DNA from: PUPG01 sp964463915
GTDB lineage: Bacteria; Bacteroidota; Bacteroidia; Bacteroidales; UBA7960
Assembly (NCBI GenBank): GCA_964463915.1
Contig: CAYXEH010000054.1
Span: 1 to 16,339, forward strand
Length of the DNA stretch: 16,339 nt
Reading direction: 5' to 3'
Shown here: piece after piece, positions 1 to 7,585 of the stretch
Layout: each line of letters begins with the position of its first letter
How positions within the stretch are numbered: the first letter of the stretch is position 1
The notes under the pieces: model-generated
What the model saw: the letters and a program-made list of their open reading frames with translations, nothing else
Database searches by the model: none
What the model was told of the DNA's origin: nothing
Program-made: the position numbers and the translations under genes

Positions 1-416
1 AAAAAACCGGCATCTCCCGCAAAGGCAATGCCATCATCATCCGCAAAACGTAAGTTGGACAAGGGATCTGAAGTAACAAAAGGATCGCAGTAAAGCAAAA
101 GGTAAGAGTCAAAGCCTGAACTGATTGCTGCAACCAGGTTTTCCCCTGTGGGGGAATAAACCGGGTGGACACTAAAAAAAGGATTATAACTGCTCAGGTT
201 TGCACCTGTGCCACTGCAGGTGAGATCTACCGGGTTAGTGTCGGGCCAGCTTGGACGGTTAAATGTTTCAGGTCCTTCAAGGGTTCCGCTTTCCGATGCA
301 GCTTTGTTGCTAAGGGAGGGCTTTTTTGCCTGATATGCCTCCGGGGCCGTTTTATCTTTTGAAAAAGCAGTGCCGGCGAGCAGGCAAAAGGCAAGTGCAA
401 TGATCATTGGTTTCAT
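1..416 (-). CDS. Secreted protein, 3' end beyond the window (possible exosortase substrate)
   Basis: The frame opens at an ATG (416-414, minus) and stays open for 138 codons to the left edge, so only the N-terminal part is present. It begins with a signal peptide (MKPMIIALAFCLLAGTAFSK), then a low-complexity linker, then a region with 'DLTCSGTGANLSSYNP', 'FDSYLLLYCDPF' and 'PLSNLRFADDD'. The pattern D-x-Y-L-x-L-Y-x-x-x-F followed by P-L-x-N-L and an acidic D-D-D-G recalls repeat modules in secreted proteins with IPTL/PEP-CTERM tails; that is recalled family knowledge, not a search result. It is divergently oriented from the beta-helix gene at 564, with 147 bp between. Together with the nearby exosortase this suggests a third substrate, but the C-terminus that would carry the sorting tail is not in the window. 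Plausible -7-like sequence (TACTTTTA, one mismatch) lies upstream but is weak. Confidence 0.8.
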   Translation of the reverse strand, partial: MKPMIIALAFCLLAGTAFSKDKTAPEAYQAKKPSLSNKAASESGTLEGPETFNRPSWPDTNPVDLTCSGTGANLSSYNPFFSVHPVYSPTGENLVAAISSGFDSYLLLYCDPFVTSDPLSNLRFADDDGIAFAGDAGF

Positions 417-563
417 AGTATATGTTTTTTGAGATGCGGTAAAAGTACGGAAAATCTTAAAAAATGTTAATAATTGTTTTATTATTATTATTTTAGCCGC
501 ATAAATGCTTTTTGTATCCAGTTTTTAAATAGGCTGACCGTTTGAAATTAAAAAAACCTTACA

Positions 564-2591
564 ATGAAACACACCATCAGAATTTTCCTGACAACTTTAC
601 TTTGCCTGTCTTTCAATATATTGTTCGCGGAATCTGGCAAAATAGTAAATGAATATTATGTGTCTGTTGACGGTGATGACGACTCGAACAATGGGACATC
701 GGAATCTTCCCCATGGGCTAGTATTCAGTATGCTGTTGATCACGCCGATGAAGGCGCCACCATTCATGTGGCTGCAGGCGTTTATGAAGAGGTTGTTCAT
801 ATTTTGGGCAAATCCGTAAGCATAATCGGAGAGGAGGGTACGGTCATAAAGCCATCACTCATTGATAAGGCAAAGGTCAGCCTCTCCCAGATTATCTGGG
901 TTGACAATCTTCCGGATAAATTATCAAAAACTGAATCCATGAATGTTGTCCTGGAAGGACTGATCATTGATGGGGAAAATGTGCAGGGTACCGCATACGG
1001 AATCCGTGCTAATACAGGTAAGACTCCAATTGACATAACGATTAGCGACAACGAGATCCGTCATATTCAATCGGAAGGGAATTGTTACGGGATTTATGTT
1101 GCAAGCGTAGTCAGCGCAACGATCGCAGGTAATAAGGTGCATGAAATCGAATCGTTGCCCGATTACAACAAGTGGATCTCCGGTCGGGCATACGGGATTT
1201 ATACAGAAAATATTGGTCACTTAGAGATTCGGAACAATGAGTTGTCAGGGATTCTGTCATCAGACGGGGACGCATATGCTATACATGTTCAGGGGACAGG
1301 GGGAGAATTTGGCAAGACGATTCCGGATACAGAGATTATTATTTCAGACAATGACATTACAGATGTCGAAAATGCCATTTATGTACGGAGTGTGCCTGAT
1401 TTGTTAATTGAGGAGAACCATGTTGTTTTTGAGAGTATTGTAGGGATAGCCATTGATATTGGTTCTATGGATATGCGAAAATCTGGGAATGATCTGACAA
1501 AGTCCTCGGAAGGGATGGCAGAGCGTGAGAAAATTTCCGGCCAGAAATTAGCGCCCCCTGAATGGACCTGGACGCTGACCGGGAATGAATTAACCGGATT
1601 TGTTTCTGAGAGATCAGTTCCTGACAAGAAAATGGAGCCTTCCGGGGGAATGATTCTTTCTGGCAATATATTTGATTTGAGTGGTCCGGATATTGAGGTC
1701 AATGCCCGTGATAATATTGTTCGTGAATTTTCTCAGGGAATAGTGGCGCTGGGCGATGATTATCTGACAGTGAATGTTCATCACAATGTGATTAATGGTA
1801 ATGAGGAGGGTGTCATTTCAATGTGTTTCGGCTCGCCTGACAAAAGTGAAGTACCCCCCGTGGTCAATGCCACCAATAACTGGTGGGGTGATCCTTCCGG
1901 GCCCGGCGGGGAGGGTCCTGGTTCAGGTGACAGCGTCTCGGAGGATGTGGCTTACTCCCCCTGGCTGGGAAATGAGCCAGGCAGCCAAGATGCAACACAA
2001 TACATTGTGGATCAAAGCGGCAGTGTGCAGGATGCGGTGGATGATGCCAGAAATCGCGGAGGTTCCGGGCATCGCATCACCTTTCAGGGTTTGTTCACTG
2101 ACGGTCTTGATGCCTCTGGCAGCGGTGTGATCCTTTCGCCGGGAAGTAGTCCGGGCCATGCCAGTTTTACTGGTGATTTCAGTATGGGTGCCACTGAGAC
2201 CCTTGAGGTGGACATTGACGGTCCGGATCCCGGAACCGGGTATGATCAGATAGCTGTTTCCGGGGATACCAATCTCGGGGGGGCAGCCCTGCTGGTTAAT
2301 CTCGGATTCTCCCCGGAGTTAGGAGATCAATTCACAATTCTTCAGGGAGAAGGCAGTATTGACAATGAGTTTTCCGCCGGGGGAACGATTACTGCGACCA
2401 ATGGTGGTTTCCGGTATATGTTCTCAATAAGTTATCCTGATGCTACTAAAGGTTCACCATCTTATAATAATGAAGTGGTACTTACTGTGGAGGATATCCA
2501 AAGCAATGCAGTGGCTACCCCGCTGGGTCTTTGGTCTTTGCTGCTGGCCGCAGGGCTGACGATGACCTTTTTGATACGCAGGAAACAGTAA
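564..2591 (+). CDS. Secreted right-handed beta-helix protein with C-terminal sorting tail
   Basis: The 675-residue protein starts at ATG 564 behind an A-rich leader. Residues 1-22 form a signal peptide. Residues 31-100 (YYVSVDGDDD...PWASIQYAVDHA...VYEEVV) are the DUF1565/NosD-type opening of a pectin-lyase-like beta-helix. Residues 120-420 carry degenerate helix turns with N-x-I/L-x-G/D-N ladders, and the turn motif NNWWGDPSGP lies at 438-447. Residues 505-640 (LSPGSSPGHASFTGDFS, YDQIAVSGDTNLGG) resemble the autotransporter-associated repeat region found in PEP-CTERM proteins. The C-terminus (residues 648-675) has NAVATPLGLW, a hydrophobic helix and a terminal IRRKQ, which is exosortase sorting-signal architecture. 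It is probably translocated by Sec, processed and displayed or released at the surface. The 3' end converges on the exosortase pair. Substrate or ligand is unknown. Confidence 0.88.
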   Translation: MKHTIRIFLTTLLCLSFNILFAESGKIVNEYYVSVDGDDDSNNGTSESSPWASIQYAVDHADEGATIHVAAGVYEEVVHILGKSVSIIGEEGTVIKPSLIDKAKVSLSQIIWVDNLPDKLSKTESMNVVLEGLIIDGENVQGTAYGIRANTGKTPIDITISDNEIRHIQSEGNCYGIYVASVVSATIAGNKVHEIESLPDYNKWISGRAYGIYTENIGHLEIRNNELSGILSSDGDAYAIHVQGTGGEFGKTIPDTEIIISDNDITDVENAIYVRSVPDLLIEENHVVFESIVGIAIDIGSMDMRKSGNDLTKSSEGMAEREKISGQKLAPPEWTWTLTGNELTGFVSERSVPDKKMEPSGGMILSGNIFDLSGPDIEVNARDNIVREFSQGIVALGDDYLTVNVHHNVINGNEEGVISMCFGSPDKSEVPPVVNATNNWWGDPSGPGGEGPGSGDSVSEDVAYSPWLGNEPGSQDATQYIVDQSGSVQDAVDDARNRGGSGHRITFQGLFTDGLDASGSGVILSPGSSPGHASFTGDFSMGATETLEVDIDGPDPGTGYDQIAVSGDTNLGGAALLVNLGFSPELGDQFTILQGEGSIDNEFSAGGTITATNGGFRYMFSISYPDATKGSPSYNNEVVLTVEDIQSNAVATPLGLWSLLLAAGLTMTFLIRRKQ

Positions 2592-2677
2592 GACCGTTGC
2601 GGGAGAGCGGAAAGTTTCAACGGAACGAATGCAGTTCGTATGCTGATGGTTATGGCCCTCCGATTCGGTTGGTGAGG
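2592..2677. other. Convergent intergenic gap, no strong terminator
   Basis: This 86-bp spacer lies between two convergent genes. The only inverted repeat I see is a weak 5-bp stem ACGAA/TTCGT around 2622-2640 without a U-tract, so I do not call a terminator. Confidence 0.4.
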
Positions 2678-3172
2678 CTACACCCTCCCAAATACCGGGT
2701 TTCGCAGGTTGTCGACGATGATAATGACCAGGGCCACTATGTAAAAACTGTCGTGAAGCAGGTAATAAAAGAAGTTCGCCAGATCTGACATGTAGTTGGT
2801 GAGCAGCAGCAGGAACAATATCTGTACGGCCATAAACAGGCCGATATTCCATTTGGCTGATGACAGGGATTGTTTCCACCCGCGGATGATGGCAGTAAAT
2901 CCATGCCAGGCAAGCATCATGATGGTCGGATAGAGCAGGGTGTGAAACTGTTGCCCGAACCTGGCTTCCCGGCCATCGTATAAGGTATGGGCTGCAAATG
3001 AGTGAATCCCATCCTGTTGCTCAATGGCAATATGCGCCTCGCTTCCGCTCATCCCCAGTAAAACATTGGAAATAAAGGCCAGGATGTGGGCATATACCAC
3101 CTCCAGGCCGATGAACCAAACACCAATGGTCACTACGATGCAGGATAAAAGAATGAGGGCTTTCTTTAGCAT
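2678..3172 (-). CDS. Exosortase-associated four-helix membrane protein
   Basis: The 164-residue protein has four likely transmembrane segments at about 5-27, 79-96, 109-127 and 132-153. A hydrophilic loop (residues 41-77) contains 'EQQDGIHSFAAHTLYDGREARFGQQFH'-like sequence between helices 1 and 2, probably on the periplasmic side. There is no catalytic motif that I recognise. It lies 129 bp downstream of the exosortase on the same strand, so they probably share a transcript. Bacteroidota exosortases are often paired with a small membrane partner of this kind (XrtF- and XrtX-associated proteins are named examples); assignment to either family is inference. It may stabilise the enzyme or help release the processed substrate. 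Start ATG 3172 directly precedes the hydrophobic segment, so the N-terminus is reliable. Confidence 0.75.
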   Translation of the reverse strand: MLKKALILLSCIVVTIGVWFIGLEVVYAHILAFISNVLLGMSGSEAHIAIEQQDGIHSFAAHTLYDGREARFGQQFHTLLYPTIMMLAWHGFTAIIRGWKQSLSSAKWNIGLFMAVQILFLLLLTNYMSDLANFFYYLLHDSFYIVALVIIIVDNLRNPVFGRV

Positions 3173-3262
3173 GGTTTTGAAGTTGGGTCTATCCGGGTGG
3201 ATCGTGGTTTTTTCTATTTGTTTTATGGCTTTGTCATGGACTTCCCGGGATCGGTGCTGAAG

Positions 3263-3319
3263 TTCAGCTTGTGACAGTTATTTTAGCCTGTGACAGTTGG
3301 TTCAGCTTGTGACGGTTTT
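3263..3319. repeat. Three 19-bp direct repeats at the exosortase 3' end
   Basis: Copies begin at 3263 (TTCAGCTTGTGAC...), 3282 (TTTAGCCTGTGAC...) and 3301 (TTCAGCTTGTGAC...), a strict 19-bp period. The exosortase stop codon (TGA on the minus strand, 3304-3302) sits in the third copy. Because 19 is not a multiple of 3, a change in copy number here would alter the C-terminal residues. Confidence 0.75.
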
Positions 3320-3910
3320 TTCGGATCCGGTTTGGGTTGGCTTATTGGCCGGCACAGATCCGGTGGTCTTCGCGGTTGTTTCCCGCCAGGCCCAAAGACC
3401 GAATACGGCAAAGCCGAACAATACATCCCAGACGATATCATGTACAGGGTCAAATAATTCGGGCCGGTAGCTGCCCAGGTACCCCATGGTGACAAAGCGC
3501 AGGTTGTTCAAAACAAAAATGGCCAGCAAAAAAATGCCCAGGCTCGTGAACTTGTGCCTCAGGGGCCAGCGGGCGAATATTACCAGAGATATGGCAAACA
3601 GGTAAAAGTTGTAGGCGGTGCACTCCATCACCACCTGCATCCGGAAACCCCGGGCTGATAAAAACGGCACTTCCGGCATCTCAAGCGGCATAAAGATCAG
3701 CCGGCTGAACCAGTATGCTGCGTGGGTGGTAAAGTGAAGAAAAAATGAATATACTTTTTCTTTAAACGGGGGTAGTTCAATGATGGCTGAAAGGGCCACC
3801 CACAACAATAACGCAAAGATCAGGGGCTTGAGGCGTTGGATCAGCTCCTGTCTTCGCTGCTTTTGTGCCTGGCGGTTTTTCCTGTGTTTCTGTTTTTGTC
3901 TGGGGCTCAC
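3302..3910 (-). CDS. Exosortase/archaeosortase-family transpeptidase
   Basis: This integral membrane protein is inferred to cut C-terminal sorting tails of exported proteins. From the GTG at 3910 it has 202 residues, a usual size for a short exosortase. A basic N-terminal stretch (K/R/Q-rich, residues 4-29) precedes several hydrophobic helices (about 30-45, 52-73, 98-113, 121-142, 156-176). The three catalytic-type residues are visible and in family order: Cys97 in VVMECTAYN, Arg138 in LNNLRFV and His157 in DPVHDIVWDVLFG. The C-terminal tail (about 178-202) is hydrophilic. No ATG exists in frame between the gap and the first helix. GTG 3910 is my best start, but the frame remains open into the N gap, so a start inside or beyond it is possible. 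The two neighbouring large secreted proteins carry compatible tails. I do not assign a specific Xrt subfamily. Confidence 0.85.
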   Translation of the reverse strand: MSPRQKQKHRKNRQAQKQRRQELIQRLKPLIFALLLWVALSAIIELPPFKEKVYSFFLHFTTHAAYWFSRLIFMPLEMPEVPFLSARGFRMQVVMECTAYNFYLFAISLVIFARWPLRHKFTSLGIFLLAIFVLNNLRFVTMGYLGSYRPELFDPVHDIVWDVLFGFAVFGLWAWRETTAKTTGSVPANKPTQTGSEKTVTS

Positions 3911-3965
3911 TGTGTTGTTTTTTGTCGGATGCGTGGCTCGGTTTTTATTTAAGGCCGGAAACAAT

Positions 3966-4065
3966 NNNNNNNNNNNNNNNNNNNNNNNNNNNNNNNNNNN
4001 NNNNNNNNNNNNNNNNNNNNNNNNNNNNNNNNNNNNNNNNNNNNNNNNNNNNNNNNNNNNNNNNN
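3966..4065. other. Assembly gap of exactly 100 N
   Basis: A run of 100 N is flanked on both sides by the same GGCCGGAA(A/G)CAAT unit. A round 100 suggests a placeholder length, so the true distance between the exosortase and the ATPase remnant is unknown. Confidence 0.95.
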
Positions 4066-4166
4066 GGCCGGAAGCAATGTTCATGACCGGCTGGATTAGA
4101 GCCCATGTTCAAGCCCGGAAACAATGTTTTGAAAAGCCCGTAGCAATGTCCGGGCAAGGCCGGAAA

Positions 4167-4174
4167 CAAATTTA
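4167..4174 (-). promoter_or_regulatory. Possible -7 element (TAAATTTG) reading toward the exosortase
   Basis: TAAATTTG on the minus strand matches TAnnTTTG, but I see no TTTG at the -33 position and the gap lies between it and the start at 3910. It could drive the exosortase operon; support is weak. Confidence 0.2.
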
Positions 4175-4183
4175 GTAAAAAAT

Positions 4184-4498
4184 TCATATGGGGGGCTTGT
4201 GCGGAAATTCTAATCTTTTTGCAGAAACTCCTTCCTCATTGTGGTGAAGCATTACTGCTGCTGCTTGCTTTTTTAGAAACAAACGGGCCAGCAGTTGTCC
4301 GATATCATTGAATGAAGCAAACAATTGCACATCTTTCTTCTGTTCCGGGTAAAGATAGATGTATTGACTGAATGGCTTGTCGAATTCTTGGATAAGGGTT
4401 GTTTTGCCAACTTGCCTTGCCACACAGATGATCAATGGTTTGCGCTTTGGAGATGTTCGCCAGACTTCAGGTTCTTTAAACTGATTTCTGTAAGACAT
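4184..4498 (-). pseudogene. Truncated AAA_14-type ATPase remnant (DUF4143 family N-terminus)
   Basis: From ATG 4498 this reads about 104 residues: MSYRNQFKEPEVWRTSPKRK, PLIIC, then VARQVGKTTLIQEF, and FSQYIYLYPEQKKDVQLF. This matches the start of the AAA_14/DUF4143 ATPases ('RKPLIIRGARQVGKTTL...'), which are normally close to 400 residues. Two signs of decay are visible. The first Gly of Walker A (G-A-R-Q-V-G-K-T) is Val here, and the frame stops after 'LFLKKQ' plus about 28 unrelated residues, without the Walker B segment or the C-terminal domain. The missing part is replaced by the repeat/gap region. These ATPases are often patchily distributed accessory genes. It is unlikely to be functional and probably has no part in the sorting system. 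Confidence 0.7.
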
Positions 4499-4549
4499 GC
4501 CCCTTATTTTTACGAGAAAAATATAATTTTCAGAATCAGGGTTAATCAT

Positions 4550-4757
4550 TATATTTACCGGCTCGAAGTAGGGTTAGGGTCTTTTTTTTAAGCTACCTGG
4601 CTTATCTTGACTGTTTCGCGAAGACTTTTGCAGCGATGAATATTGACGATGTCAGGAATCGCCAATTGCTTTCCCGAAAAAATATTTACCCTCAGGTTAA
4701 ACCTAATACATTAATAATTCTCAGCTTAAACAAAGCTAATAAACGGATGTTTTTTCA
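4550..4757. other. Intergenic leader of the LamG/GLUG gene
   Basis: The 208-bp AT-rich spacer contains no gene. A small AGCTT/AAGCT inverted repeat lies about 20-35 bp before the start at 4758. I find no exact TAnnTTTG; the nearest is ACTTTTGC at about 4624-4631, so no promoter is called. Confidence 0.4.
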
Positions 4758-7337
4758 ATGAAAAAAGAAATACGGTTTACAAAAGTGTTATTAACAGGAC
4801 TGTTTCTGGCAGTATTGCTGATGACTTCCGCGAGTATTTACGCGCAAAATTCTGCGATTGAATTTGATGGGAGAGACGACTATGTTCAACTGTCTGAAAT
4901 TCTGACTATTGGAAACACAAGCAATACGATTGAAGCTTGGGTAAAAGTTCCTGAGCCGGACACCAAAAATCTGACCACCGGAGAACGTGTCGGCATCATC
5001 CTGGGTAATTTTGACAACGATCCGAATGCGGGATGGGAAATTCACAATAAAGGTGAGATCAGGCTTTGGTGGAATGGTGGAGAAATTGACGTATATGCAA
5101 CCACCACTGACTTGCGCGACAACGAATGGCACCATGTTGCGTTTGTGCGGGATGTAACTGAAGAGAAAATGATTTTGTATGTAGATGGGGAGGAAGAGGG
5201 TTTAGATTATGTCAATGGTGCAGGGAGTGGTGCAGATATCGATACTTTTAACTCAACTCACCGTATCGGGGCTGATAACAGGAGCTCTGGAACTCCGCAT
5301 TTCCATGGCAAAATGGCCGAGATACGTATTTGGAATACTGCCCGGACTCAAGAGCAAATCCAGGAGAATATGAACTCACTGGGCAACGACGAAAACGGCC
5401 TGGTTGCCCATTACACTTTCGACAATATCAGCGGAACAACTTTACCCGATAACATTGGAGACAATCAAGGAACATTGTACAATTTTGCCCTTGATTTAGC
5501 CACACAGGATGTAACAGATATTACAACAAATTCAGCAGTCGGAAATGCAAGCATTGATGGATTGGGGATCCAGACTCCGACCGCCCACGGTTTTTGCTGG
5601 AATACGTCCGGTAATCCAACCATCGACGATAATTCGAATGACCTGGGGTCAGCCTCTTCCATAGGAACTTTCAGTGCTGCCATAACAGGATTTACGTCAA
5701 ACACCACTTACTACGTAAGAGCTTATGCCACCGATGATGAAGGAACAATTTATGGTGAGGAAGTGGATTTCAGTACATTAAAATACTTCGAAGGTGCCGG
5801 TACGGAAGATGATCCTTATCAAATTGCAGACCTGGATGATTTACAATATTTATCTGAACATTCCGGGGAGTGGGCAAAACATTTCATCCAGACTGCGGAT
5901 ATAGATGCCAGTGAGACTTCGGGTTGGAATGAAAACGGTAACGGTGGTTATTATGGCTTTTCACCGATCGGCACGCGCACTTTGAGTAGCAAAGATGATA
6001 TCCATGATGATCCGTTCACCGGCTCATTCGACGGGCAGGGCCACACGATTACCGGACTTTTTATCGATCGGGCGACGACAGATTGTGTAGGTTTGTTTGG
6101 ATTGACAAAAGAGTCAGAGATTCGAAATGTTGGTTTAGTTGATGTTGATGTGACAGGTAGTGTCAATATCGGTGGGCTGATTGGAAGTAACGGGGGCAGT
6201 ATTGAAAATTCTTATTCCACGGGTTCTGTAGATGGAAGGGATAATGTTGGGGGGCTTGTTGGCTATACTGTTGATGGTATTAACAATTCCTTTTCCACTG
6301 TTGATGTGACTGGTGACCCGGTTTCGGGTTATTTTGCTGGTGGACTGGTTGGAAGGCATAATTCCGGAACAATAAATAATTCTTATGCGACTGGTAATGT
6401 TAATGGCGGTGAACGTGTGGGTGGCCTGGTCGGGCAGAACGAAGAAAACGACATCATTAACTCCTACGCTGCCGGGGCGGTTTCCGGCACCAGCCGCGTG
6501 GGTGGCCTGGCCGGGGAAACTACCGGCAATTTCTACAATTCCTTCTGGGACACCGAAACATCCGGGCAGACTACATCCGCTGGGGGTACGGGCAAAACCA
6601 CAGCCGAAATGAAAGAGATTAACACCTTCTTTGATGCCGGCTGGGATATTGCCTATGCCAATGGCACATCCGATCCCGTCTGGCAGATCCTGGATCCTGA
6701 ACAGGGATCGGTATCTTACCCCTTTCTCTTTGCCAACCATTTCGGGCCCTACCCTGGCGAAGAAATGATTGACTATACCCTGACCCTTGCTGCCGATCCT
6801 GTAGACGGTGGTACAGTAACGGATGTAACCGATGACGCCCCTTATAACATTGGCGATGAAGTTGAGATCAAAGCCGAAGCCAATGATGGTTGGTCGTTTG
6901 TCAACTGGATCGACGACGATGGCGAAGAGGTCAGCTCGGTTGCAACCCACACCTATACCATGCCCGCTGGTAATGTGACATTTACGGCCAACTTCGAACA
7001 AAAGGAGTACCCTGCGGAAAACTTTGGAACGGCTTTAAATGGAGGAACATTGGAAACTGACAAGGATGTGTACCATTACGGGGACATAGCCGTACTAACA
7101 GCCATTCCGGATGAAGAGTATAAATTTATTGCCTGGACAGGAAATTTTACCGAGGCGGGAATAAGAAAATCAAACAGCTCTGAAAACAACCCCATCGAGA
7201 TCATCGTGGATGATGAAACTGACATCCAGGCGGTATTTAATGCAGCGCCCATTCCCCTGAGCAATTGGGCTCTCTATCTCGGCTTCATCCTGATGGTCCT
7301 GTTTGTTGCCATTCGCTTCCGTGGCAGTATTTTTTAA
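4758..7337 (+). CDS. Large secreted LamG / GLUG / InlB-repeat protein with sorting tail
   Basis: The protein has 859 residues, and residues 1-30 are a signal peptide ending ASIYAQ. Residues 32-235 form a LamG/concanavalin-like domain (AIEFDGRDDYVQL, NEWHHVAFVRD, YVDGEEEG, MAEIRIWNTARTQEQI). Residues 247-340 resemble a fibronectin-type module (ITGFTSNTTYYVRAYATDDEG). Residues 343-600 hold a GLUG-repeat beta-helix region, with repeated G-G-L-V-G and N-S-Y-x-T-G units. Residues 672-748 are a divergent InlB B-repeat (DGWSFVNWIDDDG, MPAGNVTFTANF), followed by a second, related module to about 828. The C-terminus is NAAPIPLSNW, a hydrophobic helix (about 838-851) and RFRGSIF. This resembles IPTL-CTERM-like sorting tails and aligns without gaps to the tail of the beta-helix protein at 564. 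Carbohydrate or protein adhesion is the likely role (inference). Confidence 0.9.
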   Translation: MKKEIRFTKVLLTGLFLAVLLMTSASIYAQNSAIEFDGRDDYVQLSEILTIGNTSNTIEAWVKVPEPDTKNLTTGERVGIILGNFDNDPNAGWEIHNKGEIRLWWNGGEIDVYATTTDLRDNEWHHVAFVRDVTEEKMILYVDGEEEGLDYVNGAGSGADIDTFNSTHRIGADNRSSGTPHFHGKMAEIRIWNTARTQEQIQENMNSLGNDENGLVAHYTFDNISGTTLPDNIGDNQGTLYNFALDLATQDVTDITTNSAVGNASIDGLGIQTPTAHGFCWNTSGNPTIDDNSNDLGSASSIGTFSAAITGFTSNTTYYVRAYATDDEGTIYGEEVDFSTLKYFEGAGTEDDPYQIADLDDLQYLSEHSGEWAKHFIQTADIDASETSGWNENGNGGYYGFSPIGTRTLSSKDDIHDDPFTGSFDGQGHTITGLFIDRATTDCVGLFGLTKESEIRNVGLVDVDVTGSVNIGGLIGSNGGSIENSYSTGSVDGRDNVGGLVGYTVDGINNSFSTVDVTGDPVSGYFAGGLVGRHNSGTINNSYATGNVNGGERVGGLVGQNEENDIINSYAAGAVSGTSRVGGLAGETTGNFYNSFWDTETSGQTTSAGGTGKTTAEMKEINTFFDAGWDIAYANGTSDPVWQILDPEQGSVSYPFLFANHFGPYPGEEMIDYTLTLAADPVDGGTVTDVTDDAPYNIGDEVEIKAEANDGWSFVNWIDDDGEEVSSVATHTYTMPAGNVTFTANFEQKEYPAENFGTALNGGTLETDKDVYHYGDIAVLTAIPDEEYKFIAWTGNFTEAGIRKSNSSENNPIEIIVDDETDIQAVFNAAPIPLSNWALYLGFILMVLFVAIRFRGSIF

Positions 7338-7377
7338 TCACTGCAGGGATAGATAAACCAAAATCCATTGTTAGAAG

Positions 7378-7411
7378 AACAGCCACCTCGTCTGGGGGTG
7401 GCTGTTTTATT
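7378..7411 (+). terminator. Rho-independent terminator of the LamG/GLUG gene
   Basis: A 10-bp stem (AACAGCCACC at 7378-7387 with GGTGGCTGTT at 7397-7406) is followed by TTTTATTA. It lies 40 bp after the stop codon at 7337. Confidence 0.85.
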
Positions 7412-7447
7412 AAAAACCAATTCTTCGATGTTAAAGAGTATGCTAAA

Positions 7448-7488
7448 CAAAAAAACCACTTACAGCGATTTAGTTGTAAGTGGTTTTA
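7448..7488 (-). terminator. Terminator of tRNA-Phe, possibly bidirectional
   Basis: An 11-bp stem (7454-7464 with 7475-7485, AACCACTTACA/TGTAAGTGGTT) has a 10-nt loop. Read on the minus strand it ends in a run of six T from 7453 to 7448, just downstream of the tRNA. The plus side also has a short TTTTATTT. Confidence 0.8.
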
Positions 7489-7496
7489 TTTAAGCG

Positions 7497-7569
<73 letters not shown>

Positions 7570-7585
7570 GTTGGCTTTGGAACTG

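Larger units (their letters stand above)
3950..4175. repeat. Degenerate GGCCGGAAACAATG-type repeats around an assembly gap
   Basis: Related units occur at about 3953-3965 (GGCCGGAAACAAT), 4066-4080 (GGCCGGAAGCAATGT), 4113-4126 (GCCCGGAAACAATG), 4137-4149 (GCCCGTAGCAATG) and 4158-4169 (GGCCGGAAACAA), spaced irregularly at roughly 20-45 bp. No convincing gene covers this stretch; the open frames through it are repeat translations. The repeats probably caused the assembly break. Confidence 0.6.

Noticed and set aside
165..362. Plus-strand open frame of 65 codons
   Set aside because: It lies antisense to the secreted protein at 1-416, which has a signal peptide and a good composition; no family features on the plus strand.
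2454..2879. Minus-strand open frame across the convergent junction
   Set aside because: It overlaps the ends of two well-supported genes in another frame and shows no domain pattern.
3945..4187. Minus-strand open frame through the gap
   Set aside because: It is a translation of the GGCCGGAAACAATG repeats and N; no homology pattern.
6135..7001. Minus-strand open frame (288 codons)
   Set aside because: It mirrors the GLUG repeat region of the plus-strand gene; the regularity comes from that repeat.
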